From Agrococcus sp. Marseille-P2731 (GTDB lineage Bacteria; Actinomycetota; Actinomycetes; Actinomycetales; Microbacteriaceae): a stretch of 64,000 bases of DNA. Of this stretch, positions 23,620 to 33,246 are shown piece after piece. The notes beneath the pieces were generated by a model. That model made no database searches. It saw only the letters and a program-made list of their open reading frames with translations, and was not told the DNA's origin. Each line of letters begins with the position of its first letter. The stretch's first letter is position 1. The stretch lies in assembly GCF_900117395.1 (NCBI RefSeq), contig NZ_FPEG01000002.1, forward strand, positions 674,444 through 738,443, given 5' to 3'. The position numbers were made by a program, and so were the translations under genes.

Positions 23620-25814
23620 TGCTCGACACCGACACCATCCAGCAGCTCGCTGACGGATCGCACCCCGCGCCGCACGACTGGCTCGGGGCACATCCGGGCA
23701 GCACGGCGGCCTCCGGCACGAAGGCAACCGGGGCCGCGGCGCCCGAAGCGCACGTCGTGCGCGCCGTCCGCCACCTCGCCGCCGGCGTGAGCGTGCTCGT
23801 CGAGACGGCGACCGGCCAGGACGAGGTGCCGATGGAGCACCTCGGGCACGGCCTCTGGCAGGCCGAGGTGACCGGCCCCATCCGCCCCTACCGCCTGCGC
23901 ACGAGCTACAGCGATGGTGGGGCGTGGGAGTCGGAGGATCCCTACCGCTTCTCCCCCACGATCGGCGAGCTCGACCTGCACCTGTGGCGCGAGGGACGGC
24001 ACGAGCAGGTCTGGCAGGTGCTGGGCTCGCGGCTGCGCGAGCACGACGGCGTGCTGGGTGCCTCCTTCGCCGTCTGGGCTCCGAACGCTCGCGCCGTGCG
24101 CGTCATCGGCGACTTCAACGACTGGGTCGGCCGCTCGCACCCGATGCGCACCATGGGCGCCTCCGGCGTCTGGGAGCTCTTCGTGCCCGGCGACCTCGAG
24201 CACAGCGCGTACAAGTACGAGATCCTCACCGACCACGGCTGGGTGACGCGCGCCGACCCGATGGCCCGCTACACCGAGGTGCCGCCGGCGACCGCGTCGA
24301 AGGTGGGCACGAGCCGCTTCGCGTGGAGCGACGACGACTGGATGCGCGCGCGCGCTGAGCGCGACCAGCACAACGTGCCGATGTCGGTCTACGAGCTGCA
24401 CTTCGGCTCGTGGCGCCCCGGGCTCGGCTACCGCGAGATGGCGGACGCGCTCATCGAGCACCTCGAGGAGACCGGCTTCACGCACGTCGAGTTCATGCCG
24501 CTGGCCGAGCACCCCTTCGGCGGCTCGTGGGGCTACCAGGTGACGGGCTACTACGCCCCGACCAGTCGCTTCGGCCACCCCGACGACCTCCGCTACCTGA
24601 TCGACCGGCTGCACCGCGCCGGCTACGGCGTGCTCATGGACTGGGTGCCCGGGCACTTCCCGAAGGACGAGTGGGCGCTCGCCCGCTTCGACGGCAAGGC
24701 GCTCTACGAGCACCCGGACCCGCGCCGCGGCGACCAGCCCGACTGGGGCACGCACGTGTTCGACTTCGGCCGTCCCGAGGTCAAGAACTTCCTGGTCGCG
24801 AACGCCGTCTACTGGCTCGAGGAGTTCCACATCGATGGGCTCCGGGTCGACGCCGTCGCCTCGATGCTCTACCTCGACTACTCGCGCAACGACGGCGAGT
24901 GGCTGCCGAACATCCACGGCGGGCGCGAGCACCTCGAGGCGATCTCGCTGCTGCAGGAGACCAACGCGACGGTCTACCGTCGGTGCCCCGGCATCGTCAT
25001 GATCGCGGAGGAGTCGACCTCCTGGCCCGGTGTGACGAAGCCGACCGACGCATCCGGGCTCGGCTTCGGCCTGAAGTGGAACATGGGGTGGATGCACGAC
25101 ACGCTGCAGTACATGGCGGTCGACCCGATGTACCGCTCGCACCACCACGGTGACCTGACCTTCTCGTTCCTGTACGCGTTCTCCGAGCAGTTCATGCTGC
25201 CGATCAGCCACGACGAGGTCGTGCACGGCAAGGGCTCGCTCGTGGGCAAGATGCCCGGCGACCAGTGGCAGAAGCTCGCCTCGGTGCGCGCCTACCTGAC
25301 CTTCATGTGGGCGCATCCCGGCAAGCAGCTGCTGTTCATGGGGCAGGAGTTCGGGCAGCCGAGCGAGTGGAGCGAGGCGCGCGGGCTCGACTGGTGGATC
25401 CTGGACCAGCCGGTGCACCGCGGGCTCATGTCGCTCGTGTCGCAGCTGAACCGCGTCTACCGCGACACCGAAGCGCTCTGGCTGCGGGACAACGAGCCGG
25501 GTGGCTTCGAGTGGATCGACGGCGGCAACTCCTCCGACAACCTCGTGGCGTTCCTGCGCTGGGGCGCCGACGGGGATCCCGTGGCCGCGATCGTGAACTT
25601 CTCAGGGCGTCCAGTCGACGGCTATCGACTCGGACTGCCGTTCGCGGGTGCGTGGGAAGAGGTCATCAACTCGGATGCGCTCGAGTTCGGCGGCTCCGGC
25701 GTCGGCAACCTCGGCGCGGTGCACGCGGTCGACGAGCCGTGGGGCGGGCGACCCGCTTCCGCGACGATCACGGTGCCGCCGCTCGCGGGCCTCATCCTGC
25801 GCCCGAAGCAGTAG
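23616..25814 (+). CDS. glgB: 1,4-alpha-glucan branching enzyme GlgB
   Basis: GlgB makes alpha-1,6 branches on the chain extended by GlgE. The 732-aa product has an N1 domain, a CBM48 domain ([20 protein letters not shown]) and the catalytic barrel: [30 protein letters not shown] with nucleophile Asp412, [14 protein letters not shown] with Glu465, and [17 protein letters not shown] 23616 overlaps the glgE stop as ATGA, so the two are coupled. An upstream in-frame extension is a shadow of glgE. It ends just before a REP-like element. Confidence 0.96.
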   Translation: MMLDTDTIQQLADGSHPAPHDWLGAHPGSTAASGTKATGAAAPEAHVVRAVRHLAAGVSVLVETATGQDEVPMEHLGHGLWQAEVTGPIRPYRLRTSYSDGGAWESEDPYRFSPTIGELDLHLWREGRHEQVWQVLGSRLREHDGVLGASFAVWAPNARAVRVIGDFNDWVGRSHPMRTMGASGVWELFVPGDLEHSAYKYEILTDHGWVTRADPMARYTEVPPATASKVGTSRFAWSDDDWMRARAERDQHNVPMSVYELHFGSWRPGLGYREMADALIEHLEETGFTHVEFMPLAEHPFGGSWGYQVTGYYAPTSRFGHPDDLRYLIDRLHRAGYGVLMDWVPGHFPKDEWALARFDGKALYEHPDPRRGDQPDWGTHVFDFGRPEVKNFLVANAVYWLEEFHIDGLRVDAVASMLYLDYSRNDGEWLPNIHGGREHLEAISLLQETNATVYRRCPGIVMIAEESTSWPGVTKPTDASGLGFGLKWNMGWMHDTLQYMAVDPMYRSHHHGDLTFSFLYAFSEQFMLPISHDEVVHGKGSLVGKMPGDQWQKLASVRAYLTFMWAHPGKQLLFMGQEFGQPSEWSEARGLDWWILDQPVHRGLMSLVSQLNRVYRDTEALWLRDNEPGGFEWIDGGNSSDNLVAFLRWGADGDPVAAIVNFSGRPVDGYRLGLPFAGAWEEVINSDALEFGGSGVGNLGAVHAVDEPWGGRPASATITVPPLAGLILRPKQ

Positions 25815-25838
25815 CGCTCGGCGCAGCCGCTCGCGTCA

Positions 25839-25956
25839 CCCGCAGGTCGAGGAGCGCGCGGCGCAGCCGCTCGCGTCACGAGACCGGAGCCACCACGCGT
25901 CCTCCGGTCTCGTGACGGCAGCGGCGCTGCGCGCCGCGGCCTCCTCGACCTACGGG
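25839..25956. repeat. BIME-like inverted pair of 41-bp repeats
   Basis: Two head-to-head copies of a REP-like unit fill the gap between convergent genes. The outer arms 25839-25854 and 25941-25956 match at 15 of 16 positions. The inner arms GTCACGAGACCGGAG (25875-25889) and its exact complement (25902-25916) form a 15-bp stem around a 12-nt loop. The left unit (25839-25879) has the same length and ends as the five tandem units at 57048-57252. A truncated extra copy lies at about 25815-25838. It could also act as a two-way terminator for glgB and the CnoX-like gene. Confidence 0.85.
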
Positions 25957-25967
25957 CCGGCGCGTGC

Positions 25968-26912
25968 TCAGTAGAGCAGCGTCGTCAGCCGCTTGCGCGC
26001 AGCCGCGACCCGCGGGTCGTCCACACCCACGATCTCGAACAGGTCGAGCAGCCGCAGCCGCACCTGCTGCTTCTCGTCGCCGAAGAGCGAGCCCATCAGG
26101 TCGAGCAGGCGCAGGAAGGCGTCCTCGACGTGGCCGCCGGAGAGGTCGAGGTCGGCGACGAGCATCTGCGCATCGGCATCCGTCGGCACCGCAGCGGCTG
26201 CAGCGCGGATCTCGTCGGCGCCTCGGCCCTGCAGGCGTGCGAGCAGACGCACCTGCGCGAGCCCGGCGATCGCATCGGAGTCGCGCGGGTTCTGCGCGAT
26301 TGCCTTCTCGAACGCAGCGATCGCCGTGTCGAAGTCGCCCGCGTCGATCGCGTCGTAGGCCTCCTGGTGCAGCGGCGGCACCGGATCCGGCGTCGGCTCG
26401 GCGCCCTCGGTGTCTGCCTCTGCGTCACCGACGGGCACGGTGCCGGTGACGCCCTGCTGGGCGGCGAACTCGAGCACCTGCGCGAGCACGTCCTGCACCT
26501 GCTCCTCCGGCTGCGCGCCGGTGAACAGGGGTGCCGGGCGCCCGCCGATGACGGCGGCCACGGTCGGCACGGACTGCGCCTGGAAGGCCTGCGCGATCTG
26601 CGGGCTGCTCTCGCCGTCGACCTTGGCGAGCACGAGCCTGCCGCGCTGCGCCTCGACGAGGCGCTCGAGCACCGGCACGAGCTGCTGGCTGGGCTCGCTC
26701 CACTCGGCGACGATCGCGACGATCACGGGCACGCGCGTCGACAGCTCGACGAGCGTCTGCAGATCGGCGTCGCCGACGGTGATCACGACGCCGGGCGCTC
26801 CCCCGCTCGAGGCGGACTGCTGCGGCTGCGCAGCGGGCTGCGCGTGCTTGGCGGCGAGCGCCGACAGGTCGACCGCGCCGGCGATCGATGCGGGCATGTG
26901 CGGGTTCGTCAT
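25968..26912 (-). CDS. CnoX/YbbN-like thioredoxin-fold and TPR protein
   Basis: A 314-aa protein with a thioredoxin fold (about 45-150) and C-terminal TPR-like helices (YDAIDAGDFDTAIAAFEKAI onward). The redox site is EWSEPSQQL instead of CxxC, so it cannot be a disulfide reductase. Related CnoX/YbbN proteins act as holdase co-chaperones. Its ATG overlaps the stop of the upstream 646-aa membrane protein gene (ATGA), so the two are co-translated and may work together on envelope or chaperone tasks. Confidence 0.85.
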   Translation of the reverse strand: MTNPHMPASIAGAVDLSALAAKHAQPAAQPQQSASSGGAPGVVITVGDADLQTLVELSTRVPVIVAIVAEWSEPSQQLVPVLERLVEAQRGRLVLAKVDGESSPQIAQAFQAQSVPTVAAVIGGRPAPLFTGAQPEEQVQDVLAQVLEFAAQQGVTGTVPVGDAEADTEGAEPTPDPVPPLHQEAYDAIDAGDFDTAIAAFEKAIAQNPRDSDAIAGLAQVRLLARLQGRGADEIRAAAAAVPTDADAQMLVADLDLSGGHVEDAFLRLLDLMGSLFGDEKQQVRLRLLDLFEIVGVDDPRVAAARKRLTTLLY

Positions 26913-28849
26913 CCTGGGACCTCCGATGCGTCGAGCAGGGTCTGCGCGTAGCCCACGATCTGGATCTCGGCGCCCTCCGGCGCGTCAGCCGGGGGCACGG
27001 CGAACAGCACCTGCAGCTGGTACGTCGTGTCGATGCCGGTCTCGGACGCCTCGACTCCCGCGAGGATGCCGGCGCCGTCGGCGGTGCTGATCTCGACGCC
27101 CTCCTCGTTGGGCGTCGTGCGCTGCGTCTCGTTGAACGAGGTGGCGACGAGCGCGCCGCCGTCGTTGGCGACCAGCATGAGCGGCGGCTGCTCGTCGTCG
27201 TCCCAGCTCCACTCGAGGTTGGTCAGCTCGTACTCCGGCAGCTCCCGCTGCTCGTCCTTCCAGTCGCGACCGAACTGCTCGCGCAGCGCATCGCCCTCCT
27301 GGCGGAACCAGGAGGCGTAGCTGGAGTCGTCGCCGTTGATCAGCATGTCGGCGTAGGCGAAGGTGATCTCGGAGGGGCGGCGCACGAGGAGCGGCGTGTC
27401 GAGCGGGAGGCTCGCGGCACCGATCGTCGGGCTCGCGACGGCGGGCAGCTGCACGCCGGATGCGAGGGTCATCTGGTAGATGAGGCGGTAGTCGCTGCGC
27501 GCATCCGCCTGCTGGAAGACGAGCGCCGACTGCGCCTGCGCGCCGTCCTCCCACGCCACCACGGCCATCGCCGTCCGCGGCCAGACCTCGGTCTGCTGCG
27601 GCAGCAGCAGCTGCACCTCGCCGTCGGCGATGCCCTGGAGCGCAGGCAGCTCGTCGTTCTGGCTCCGCACCTCGTAGTTCGTGGTGCGCGCCGCGAGGGC
27701 GGGGCCAGCGACGCGGCGAGCCGCGGTCTCGGCCGAGAGCTCGGTGTCGGCTGCCGCGACCACCTCGCGGGTCTCGTCGAGCACGCGCTCGAACTGGTTC
27801 TCGGTGAGCGCGACCTGGGGCAGCGCCTCCTCGAGGGTCGACGGCGTCGGCGTCGCGGCCGTCTCGCTCGGCTCGGGGCTCGGCCAGTACTGCGGGCCGC
27901 AGCCGGTCAGCGCGATGGACGCGAGCAGCGGGAAGGCCACGATCCCGAAGCGGCGACGGGTGCGGGCGGCACGATGCTCGGCCTTGCCCTCGCCGGTGCG
28001 CTTGGCCGCATCCTCACCATCGCCGACCGCAGCGTCGCCCTCAGGCGCGCCGTCAGCGTCGGTGCGATCGGTGGATGCGCCCTCCGGCGGAGATGCTGCA
28101 GGCTCGGCCGACACATCCGGTGCCTCGAGCGCGTCGCGCTCGGGCGCCGCGGTGACCCCGCGCTCCGGTAGCGGCAGGCCCTCGCGGGCATCGCGCTGGA
28201 GCTGCCTGCGCTCGGCGCGCGTCAGCTCCCGGTGCGAGCGGCGCTGCGGGCCGCGCCGGCGGCGGTGCCGGCCGAGCGCCAGCAGGAAGAGCACGAGCGC
28301 CAGGGCGAGGAACACGAAGCCCGCCGTCATGAGGGGGCCGAAGAGCGGCGTCTTTGCGTCGAAGGGCCACTCGACGCGGACATCCGCAGGTGCGGCCGCG
28401 CCCGGCTCGCCCTGGACCAGCATCGCGAAGCCGACGGGCAGGTCGATCTCGAACCGCACCTCGCCGTCGCCGGCGTACTCCTCGATCCACAGGTCGCTGC
28501 CCGCGATCGTCGGGAGGGCCTCGCTGTCACCAGCTTCCTCGGCGAGCACGAGCTCCTCGCTCTCGCCGAGCTCCGCCACGGCGTGCTGGCTCTCGCCGAT
28601 CCAACCGAGCACGTCGTGGTCGCGACCGACGGCGACCGTCACGGCGCCGCTGCCGGAGATCGACACGGTCTGGCGCCCGTCGTGCTGGTTCATCGTCTCG
28701 CCGGAGAGGTAGAGCAGCTGCGCGTCCGTGGGCTGCTCGAGCTGCGCGACGATCGTCTCCGGTGGAGCCCAGATGGTGCGCTGGCCGATGCCGAGTCCGA
28801 GCAGGACCAGCGAGATCACGAGGCTCACGGCCGCGAGGATGTATCGCAC
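26909..28849 (-). CDS. membrane protein with C-terminal lipoprotein-like domain
   Basis: I do not recognise the family of this 646-aa protein. It has a first membrane helix at about 3-22 (ILAAVSLVISLVLLGLGIG), an outside domain of about 150 aa, and a second helix near 178-198. A basic, then charged and disordered loop follows to about 300. A third segment, GIVAFPLLASIALTGCGPQ, looks exactly like a lipoprotein signal with an LTGC lipobox. The remaining 320 aa would be extracellular. It appears to be a fusion of a two-helix membrane protein and a lipoprotein. GTG 28849 follows AAAGGA. Confidence 0.7.
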   Translation of the reverse strand: MRYILAAVSLVISLVLLGLGIGQRTIWAPPETIVAQLEQPTDAQLLYLSGETMNQHDGRQTVSISGSGAVTVAVGRDHDVLGWIGESQHAVAELGESEELVLAEEAGDSEALPTIAGSDLWIEEYAGDGEVRFEIDLPVGFAMLVQGEPGAAAPADVRVEWPFDAKTPLFGPLMTAGFVFLALALVLFLLALGRHRRRRGPQRRSHRELTRAERRQLQRDAREGLPLPERGVTAAPERDALEAPDVSAEPAASPPEGASTDRTDADGAPEGDAAVGDGEDAAKRTGEGKAEHRAARTRRRFGIVAFPLLASIALTGCGPQYWPSPEPSETAATPTPSTLEEALPQVALTENQFERVLDETREVVAAADTELSAETAARRVAGPALAARTTNYEVRSQNDELPALQGIADGEVQLLLPQQTEVWPRTAMAVVAWEDGAQAQSALVFQQADARSDYRLIYQMTLASGVQLPAVASPTIGAASLPLDTPLLVRRPSEITFAYADMLINGDDSSYASWFRQEGDALREQFGRDWKDEQRELPEYELTNLEWSWDDDEQPPLMLVANDGGALVATSFNETQRTTPNEEGVEISTADGAGILAGVEASETGIDTTYQLQVLFAVPPADAPEGAEIQIVGYAQTLLDASEVPG

Positions 28850-29012
28850 GAGAAGCAGGTCCTTTCACGCTCGCCGAGCAGATCGAGGCGCCGTGGATGT
28901 GCGCCGGGCCCGGCAGGCAAGCCTCCAGGGTACCGGAACCGTCCCGCCTGGCGCCATCCCACTGCCGCGCGGCTGACCGAGGGCCCGTCCTGCGCACCCT
29001 AGGATTCCAGGT

Positions 29013-30080
29013 GTGAAGATCCGCAACGGCTTTCTGCTCGGGCTCGTCGGTGGCCTCGGCGTCCTGCTGGCCATCGCGATCGGCGCCGCGATCGGCCAGA
29101 TCAGCACGGTGCTCGTCTGGGCCTTCGCCGGCATCTTCCTGGCCCTCGGCATCGAGCCCGTCATCCAGTTCCTCGCCAAGCGCAACGTGCCGCGCTGGGG
29201 CGCGGTGCTCATCGTCTTCGTGCTGATCCTCGCGGTCCTCGCCGGGGCGACGTGGCTCATCATCCCGACGATCGTCGCGCAGTTCACCATCCTCATCCAG
29301 TCGGTCATCTCCGAGATCGAGGGCGGTGCGCTCGAGGGCTTCGTGGCATGGATGAACGAGACCTTCCCGCAGTTCGACATCGACGCGACCCTCGAGCAGC
29401 TCGAGGGCGCGCTCACGGACTTCGAGACCTGGTCGACCCTGCCGCCCTTCGTGGCGGAGATGGCGACGGCGATCATCAACGGCGTGGGCCAGCTCGCCTT
29501 CGCGCTCGGCGGCGTGCTCATCGTCGTGGTGCTGATGCTCTACTTCACGGGCTCGCTGCCGTCGCTGAAGTCGGGCATGTACCGGCTCGTGCCGGCGTCC
29601 TCGCGGCCGAAGTTCATCGAGATCGCCGAGCAGGTCATGCAGTCGGTCGGTCGCTTCGTGCTCGGACAGGGTGCGCTGGGCGTCCTGAACGGCGTGCTGA
29701 CGTTCATCGTGCTCTCGATCGTCGGCTCCGACCTCGCGGGCGTCTACGCGTTCATCGCCCTCATCGCCTCGACCATCCCCCTGGTCGGCACGATCTCCGC
29801 ATCCGTGCTCATCTCGCTGCTCGTGCTGCTGCTCGACGGGCCGCAGACGGCGCTGCCGGTCGCGATCTACTACCTCGTGTACATGCAGCTCGAGGCCTAC
29901 TTCATCAGCCCGCAGATCATGAACCGGGCCGTCAAGGTCCCCGGCGTCGTCGTGGTGCTCTCCGCGCTCATCGGCGGCACGCTGCTCGGCATCCTGGGCG
30001 CGCTCGTGGCCATCCCGGTGGCCGCCGCGATCCAGCTCATCCTGAAAGAGGTCGTCATCCCTCGGCAGGATGCGAAGTGA
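29013..30080 (+). CDS. AI-2E family transporter
   Basis: A 355-aa protein of the AI-2E/TqsA (formerly PerM) superfamily with about eight membrane helices. Typical segments are GIFLALGIEPVIQFLAKR near residue 42, FVLGQGALGVLNGVLTFIV and GTISASVLISLLVLLL, with PQIMNRAVKVPGVVVV near the end. Members export small molecules, in some cases autoinducer-2 or ions; the substrate here is unknown. GTG 29013 lies 7 nt after TAGGAT, suggesting a leaderless message. It diverges from the 646-aa membrane protein gene. Confidence 0.9.
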   Translation: MKIRNGFLLGLVGGLGVLLAIAIGAAIGQISTVLVWAFAGIFLALGIEPVIQFLAKRNVPRWGAVLIVFVLILAVLAGATWLIIPTIVAQFTILIQSVISEIEGGALEGFVAWMNETFPQFDIDATLEQLEGALTDFETWSTLPPFVAEMATAIINGVGQLAFALGGVLIVVVLMLYFTGSLPSLKSGMYRLVPASSRPKFIEIAEQVMQSVGRFVLGQGALGVLNGVLTFIVLSIVGSDLAGVYAFIALIASTIPLVGTISASVLISLLVLLLDGPQTALPVAIYYLVYMQLEAYFISPQIMNRAVKVPGVVVVLSALIGGTLLGILGALVAIPVAAAIQLILKEVVIPRQDAK

Positions 30081-30116
30081 CGGCCGTTTCTCGCTGACGC
30101 CCCGCGCGGGTCGCGC

Positions 30117-30401
30117 TCAGCTGGCGCGCCAGCAGCCGCTGTGCCAGTGCCGACGATCCTCGATGGCCCGCTCGCCGAAGATCGAGTCCGCGCGCCACAC
30201 CACGACGTGCGCCGTGCCCTGCGCGACCGTGCCACCGCATCCGGGGCACGCGTAGTCCTTCACCGCGCTGGTCGCAGCCATGGGCTGCACGTGCCAGTCG
30301 CCGGATGCGCGATGCTCGACGCGCAGGGCCCCGTGCATGAGGCGGTCGACGTCGAGCGGCACGTACGGCTGCGCGCGGCGCTTGGGCCGGCGCGCCGGCA
30401 T
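30117..30401 (-). CDS. small zinc-ribbon-like actinobacterial protein
   Basis: A 94-aa conserved actinobacterial protein of unknown function. YACPGCGGTVAQGTAHVVVW followed by RRHWHSGCW gives a CxxC...H...C set that could bind zinc. The N-terminus is basic (MPARRPKRRAQP). ATG 30401 shares one base with the stop of the upstream transglycosylase gene (TGATG), so it is translated by coupling; a longer in-frame ORF back to 30482 is just a shadow of that gene. Confidence 0.75.
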   Translation of the reverse strand: MPARRPKRRAQPYVPLDVDRLMHGALRVEHRASGDWHVQPMAATSAVKDYACPGCGGTVAQGTAHVVVWRADSIFGERAIEDRRHWHSGCWRAS

Positions 30402-31084
30402 CAGTACCAGCCGACCGACTGCGAGTGGCCCCAGGCGCCGCACGGCGTGCCGTAGCGACCCTGGATGTAGCCGAGGCCCCACTGGATCTGCGTGACGGGG
30501 TTCGTCTGCCAGTCAGCGCCGGCCGTCGCCATCTTGGAACCGGGCAGCGACTGCGGGATGCCGTAGGCGCCGCTCGAGCGGTTCTGCGCGTAGACGTTCC
30601 AGTTCGACTCGCGCTGCCACAGGTTGTAGAGGCACGCGTACTGATCCTCGCCCCAGCCTCGGGCGAGCACCATCTCGCGAGCCGCAGCCTGTGCGCTGCC
30701 CGGATCAGGGGCGACCGCGCGCGGGATCACGATGGAGGCCGCCGCGGGAGCGCTGCCGCCGGCGGCGGGCGCTGCAGCAGCTGCCTGCTCGGGCGTGGGC
30801 GTCGGCGTAGGCGTGGGCGTCGGCGTCGGCGTGTGCACGACGATCTCGTCGCGGACCAGCGCCGCCTGCTCCCCCGTGATCTCGCCGATCGCCTGCTCGG
30901 GACGCTGCTCGCTGGGCAGCTCGATGGGGTCTGCCATCACCTGCGGGCTCGGCGTCGCGGTGAGCGTGACGAGCACGAATCCGGCGGCGGCGAGCAGCGA
31001 GAGCCCGGAGAGCACGCCGCGGGTGCGCGTCTTGCGCGCGGATGCGGTGGCGGAGCGGGTGAACACGAGGAGCGAGGTTATCAC
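30401..31084 (-). CDS. secreted transglycosylase-like protein
   Basis: A 227-aa exported protein. A basic start and hydrophobic segment (GVLSGLSLLAAAGFVLVTLTA) act as signal or anchor. A linker with seven Thr-Pro repeats and an Ala-rich stretch follows. The C-terminal domain (YACLYNLWQRESNWNVYAQN, then AYGIPQSLPGSKM and GLGYIQGRYGTPCGAWGH) is of the lysozyme-like aggregation-promoting-factor type that cuts peptidoglycan; Glu in RESNW is the likely catalytic acid. The start could be GTG 31084 or the in-frame GTG 31066. A small zinc-ribbon gene overlaps its stop. Confidence 0.85.
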   Translation of the reverse strand: MITSLLVFTRSATASARKTRTRGVLSGLSLLAAAGFVLVTLTATPSPQVMADPIELPSEQRPEQAIGEITGEQAALVRDEIVVHTPTPTPTPTPTPTPEQAAAAAPAAGGSAPAAASIVIPRAVAPDPGSAQAAAREMVLARGWGEDQYACLYNLWQRESNWNVYAQNRSSGAYGIPQSLPGSKMATAGADWQTNPVTQIQWGLGYIQGRYGTPCGAWGHSQSVGWY

Positions 31085-31115
31085 GAAACGGTAACGAAGC
31101 CGAGGCCTCCTCCCG

Positions 31116-31664
31116 TCAGCGCACCGCCAGCATGAGGCTCACGACGGTGTCGAGCAGCGCGTCGACCTCGTCCTCGTCGTAGCCGCCGAACTGCGCGTCG
31201 AACTGCACCGTGCGCACCTCGCGCGCGGTGATCTCGGGGCCGTCCTGCAGGTAGTCGGCGATCCTCGCAGCGAAGGCGTCGACCTCTGGCATCCGGTAGC
31301 CGCGCGAGATGCGGCTCACCCGGCGGAAGCGCTCGCCGTCGGGCTGCTGGAGGCGACCGAGCGCATCCTGCGCCCGCTGACGCACCTTCGCGTACCACTC
31401 CTGCTCGCCGTGCTCCAGGATGCCCCGCTCGTGCTCGCGACGGGCGAAGGCCTCCTCGAGGCGCTCGAGCGCCGCGTCGACGTGCGCGGGCGAGTAGCCG
31501 CCCTTCTGCATGGTGAAGCTGGTGCGGCGGATCGCAGCGGAGTCGATCGCCGTGGCTGCGCGAGCATCGGTCGCGTAGGCACGCCGAGCGTCCTCGAGGA
31601 AGTCTTCGACCTGCTCGATGTCGTAGCCCGGCTGCGACCGTCGGGCTCTCGGGAACGTGCTCAT
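31116..31664 (-). CDS. DivIVA-domain protein
   Basis: A 182-aa protein with three repeats of the short DivIVA/DUF3566-like motif: RRSQPGYDIEQVEDFLEDA at the N-terminus, RTSFTMQKGGYSPAHVDAA in the middle and DAQFGGYDEDEVDALLDTV at the end. FRRVSRISRGYRMPEVDAFA is a fourth related segment. Such proteins often bind curved or polar membrane or cell-wall machinery, but the long DivIVA coiled coil is missing. ATG 31664 follows GGAG; an in-frame ATG lies four codons upstream. It sits just downstream of cdsA, on the same strand. Confidence 0.8.
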   Translation of the reverse strand: MSTFPRARRSQPGYDIEQVEDFLEDARRAYATDARAATAIDSAAIRRTSFTMQKGGYSPAHVDAALERLEEAFARREHERGILEHGEQEWYAKVRQRAQDALGRLQQPDGERFRRVSRISRGYRMPEVDAFAARIADYLQDGPEITAREVRTVQFDAQFGGYDEDEVDALLDTVVSLMLAVR

Positions 31665-31695
31665 CGTCTCCATCATGCCAGCGGCGACCGGGAGT

Positions 31696-32625
31696 TCATG
31701 CGTGCGTGATCTGGAACAGGGCCATCATGACGGCCGCGCTGGGCAGGATCGAGTCCAGGCGGTCCAGGAATCCGCCGTGCCCCGGCAGGAACGAGCCGAT
31801 GTCCTTGATGCCCAGATCCCGCTTGATGATGGACTCCGCGAGATCGCCGACGGTCGCGCTGATGACCAGCAGCAGCGCGAGGATGATGCCGAACCACCAC
31901 TCCTGGCCGAGCAGCCACACCGAGAGCGCGATGCCGGCCGCGATCGCGAGCACCGCGCCGCCGAGCAGCCCCTCCCAGGTCTTGCCGGGGCTGATGCGCG
32001 GTGCGAGCTTGTGCTTGCCGAGCCAGACGCCCGCAGCGAGCGCGCCCGTGTCGATCACCGTGGTCATGGCGATCATCGCGATCATCCACCACTGCCCGTC
32101 CTCCTGCACGGTGAGCAGCACGGTGAACGCGCCCAGCACCGCGACGTAGGCGATGCAGAGGGCGCCGGCCCTGACATCGGCGAAGACGGCCGCGGATCCG
32201 GTGCGCGTCGACGGGTCGGAGAGCTCGACGACGCGCACGAGGGCGACGATGCCGATCGCGGCGAGGGTCGACCACCACATGCCTGCGGCGCCGAAGTACC
32301 AGGTGACCGGGATGATCGCCGAGCCGAGCAGCACGAGCGGCACCCTCGGCACGTCCCTGCCGGCGAAGCGCAGCGCGCTGGCCAGCTCGAAGAGCGCGAA
32401 GCCGACCAGCACGGTCGCGAAGACCATGTAGAGCACCTTCACGAAGAGCAGGCTCACCAGCAGCGCCACGCCGAGCACGAGCGCGATGCCGACTGCCGCA
32501 GCCAGGTTGCGCCCGGTGCGCTTGTTCACCCGCTCGCGCGTTGCTTCGATCTGCTCTCGGGCGGCGTGGATCTGCGCCTGGATCTGCGCCTCGATCTCGG
32601 CGGCGCTTCGATGCTCGCGTCGCAT
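31696..32625 (-). CDS. cdsA: phosphatidate cytidylyltransferase CdsA
   Basis: CdsA makes CDP-diacylglycerol from phosphatidic acid and CTP for phospholipid synthesis in the membrane. The 309-aa protein has a charged cytoplasmic N-terminus (about 50 aa with a helix, EIEAQIQAQIHAAREQIE), eight or so membrane helices, and the CDS signature SIIKRDLGIKDIGSFLPGHG followed by GFLDRLDS near the C-terminus. It follows frr by 22 bp in the usual pyrH-frr-cdsA order. Confidence 0.95.
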   Translation of the reverse strand: MRREHRSAAEIEAQIQAQIHAAREQIEATRERVNKRTGRNLAAAVGIALVLGVALLVSLLFVKVLYMVFATVLVGFALFELASALRFAGRDVPRVPLVLLGSAIIPVTWYFGAAGMWWSTLAAIGIVALVRVVELSDPSTRTGSAAVFADVRAGALCIAYVAVLGAFTVLLTVQEDGQWWMIAMIAMTTVIDTGALAAGVWLGKHKLAPRISPGKTWEGLLGGAVLAIAAGIALSVWLLGQEWWFGIILALLLVISATVGDLAESIIKRDLGIKDIGSFLPGHGGFLDRLDSILPSAAVMMALFQITHA

Positions 32626-32647
32626 GCGTCGCCCTCCGAACCCTCGG

Positions 32648-33202
32648 TCAGACCTCGAGGAGCTCGGACTCCTTCTTCTTCAGCGCCTCGTCGATGCCGT
32701 CGATGGCCTGCTTGGTGTTGCCCTCGAGCTCCTTCTCGGCGCGCGAGATCTCGTCGTCGCCGACCTCGCCCTTGAGCTTCTCGAGGTCGGTCATGGCCTG
32801 TCGGCGCACGTTGCGGACGGCGACCCGCGCCTGCTCCGCCTTGTCCTTGACGATCTTCACGTAGTCCTTGCGGCGATCCTCGGTGAGCTCCGGCATCACG
32901 ACGCGCACGATGTTGCCGTCGTTCGAGGGCGAGACGCCCAGGTGGGGCGCCGCGACGATCGCGCGCTCGATGTCCTTGAGCGCCGTCTTGTCGAACGGCG
33001 TGATGACGAGCGTTCGCGCATCGGGCTGCTGGAACGACGCGAGCTGCACGAGCGGCGTCGGCGAGCCGTAGTACTCGACGTTCAGTCGCTGGAACAGCGC
33101 TGGGTTCGCTCGCCCGGCGCTGACAGTCTGGAAGTCGTCTTTCGCGACCTCGATGGACTGCGTCATCTTCTCCTTGGCCGAAGCCAGAACATCGCTGATC
33201 AC
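32648..33202 (-). CDS. frr: ribosome recycling factor
   Basis: RRF splits post-termination ribosomes together with EF-G. The 184-aa length is standard. Characteristic parts are [20 protein letters not shown] near residue 30, [18 protein letters not shown] and [23 protein letters not shown] 33202 follows GGAAGGA. It lies 44 bp downstream of pyrH, and a TAGACT sequence in the gap may provide an extra promoter. Confidence 0.97.
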   Translation of the reverse strand: MISDVLASAKEKMTQSIEVAKDDFQTVSAGRANPALFQRLNVEYYGSPTPLVQLASFQQPDARTLVITPFDKTALKDIERAIVAAPHLGVSPSNDGNIVRVVMPELTEDRRKDYVKIVKDKAEQARVAVRNVRRQAMTDLEKLKGEVGDDEISRAEKELEGNTKQAIDGIDEALKKKESELLEV

Positions 33203-33246
33203 GTGGTTCCTTCCGTCGCTGTCGAGTCTATCTGCGCCCGCGCGCG

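Noticed and set aside
25968..26912. Thioredoxin with redox activity
   Set aside because: The CxxC motif is absent (SEPSQQ), so a redox role is unlikely.
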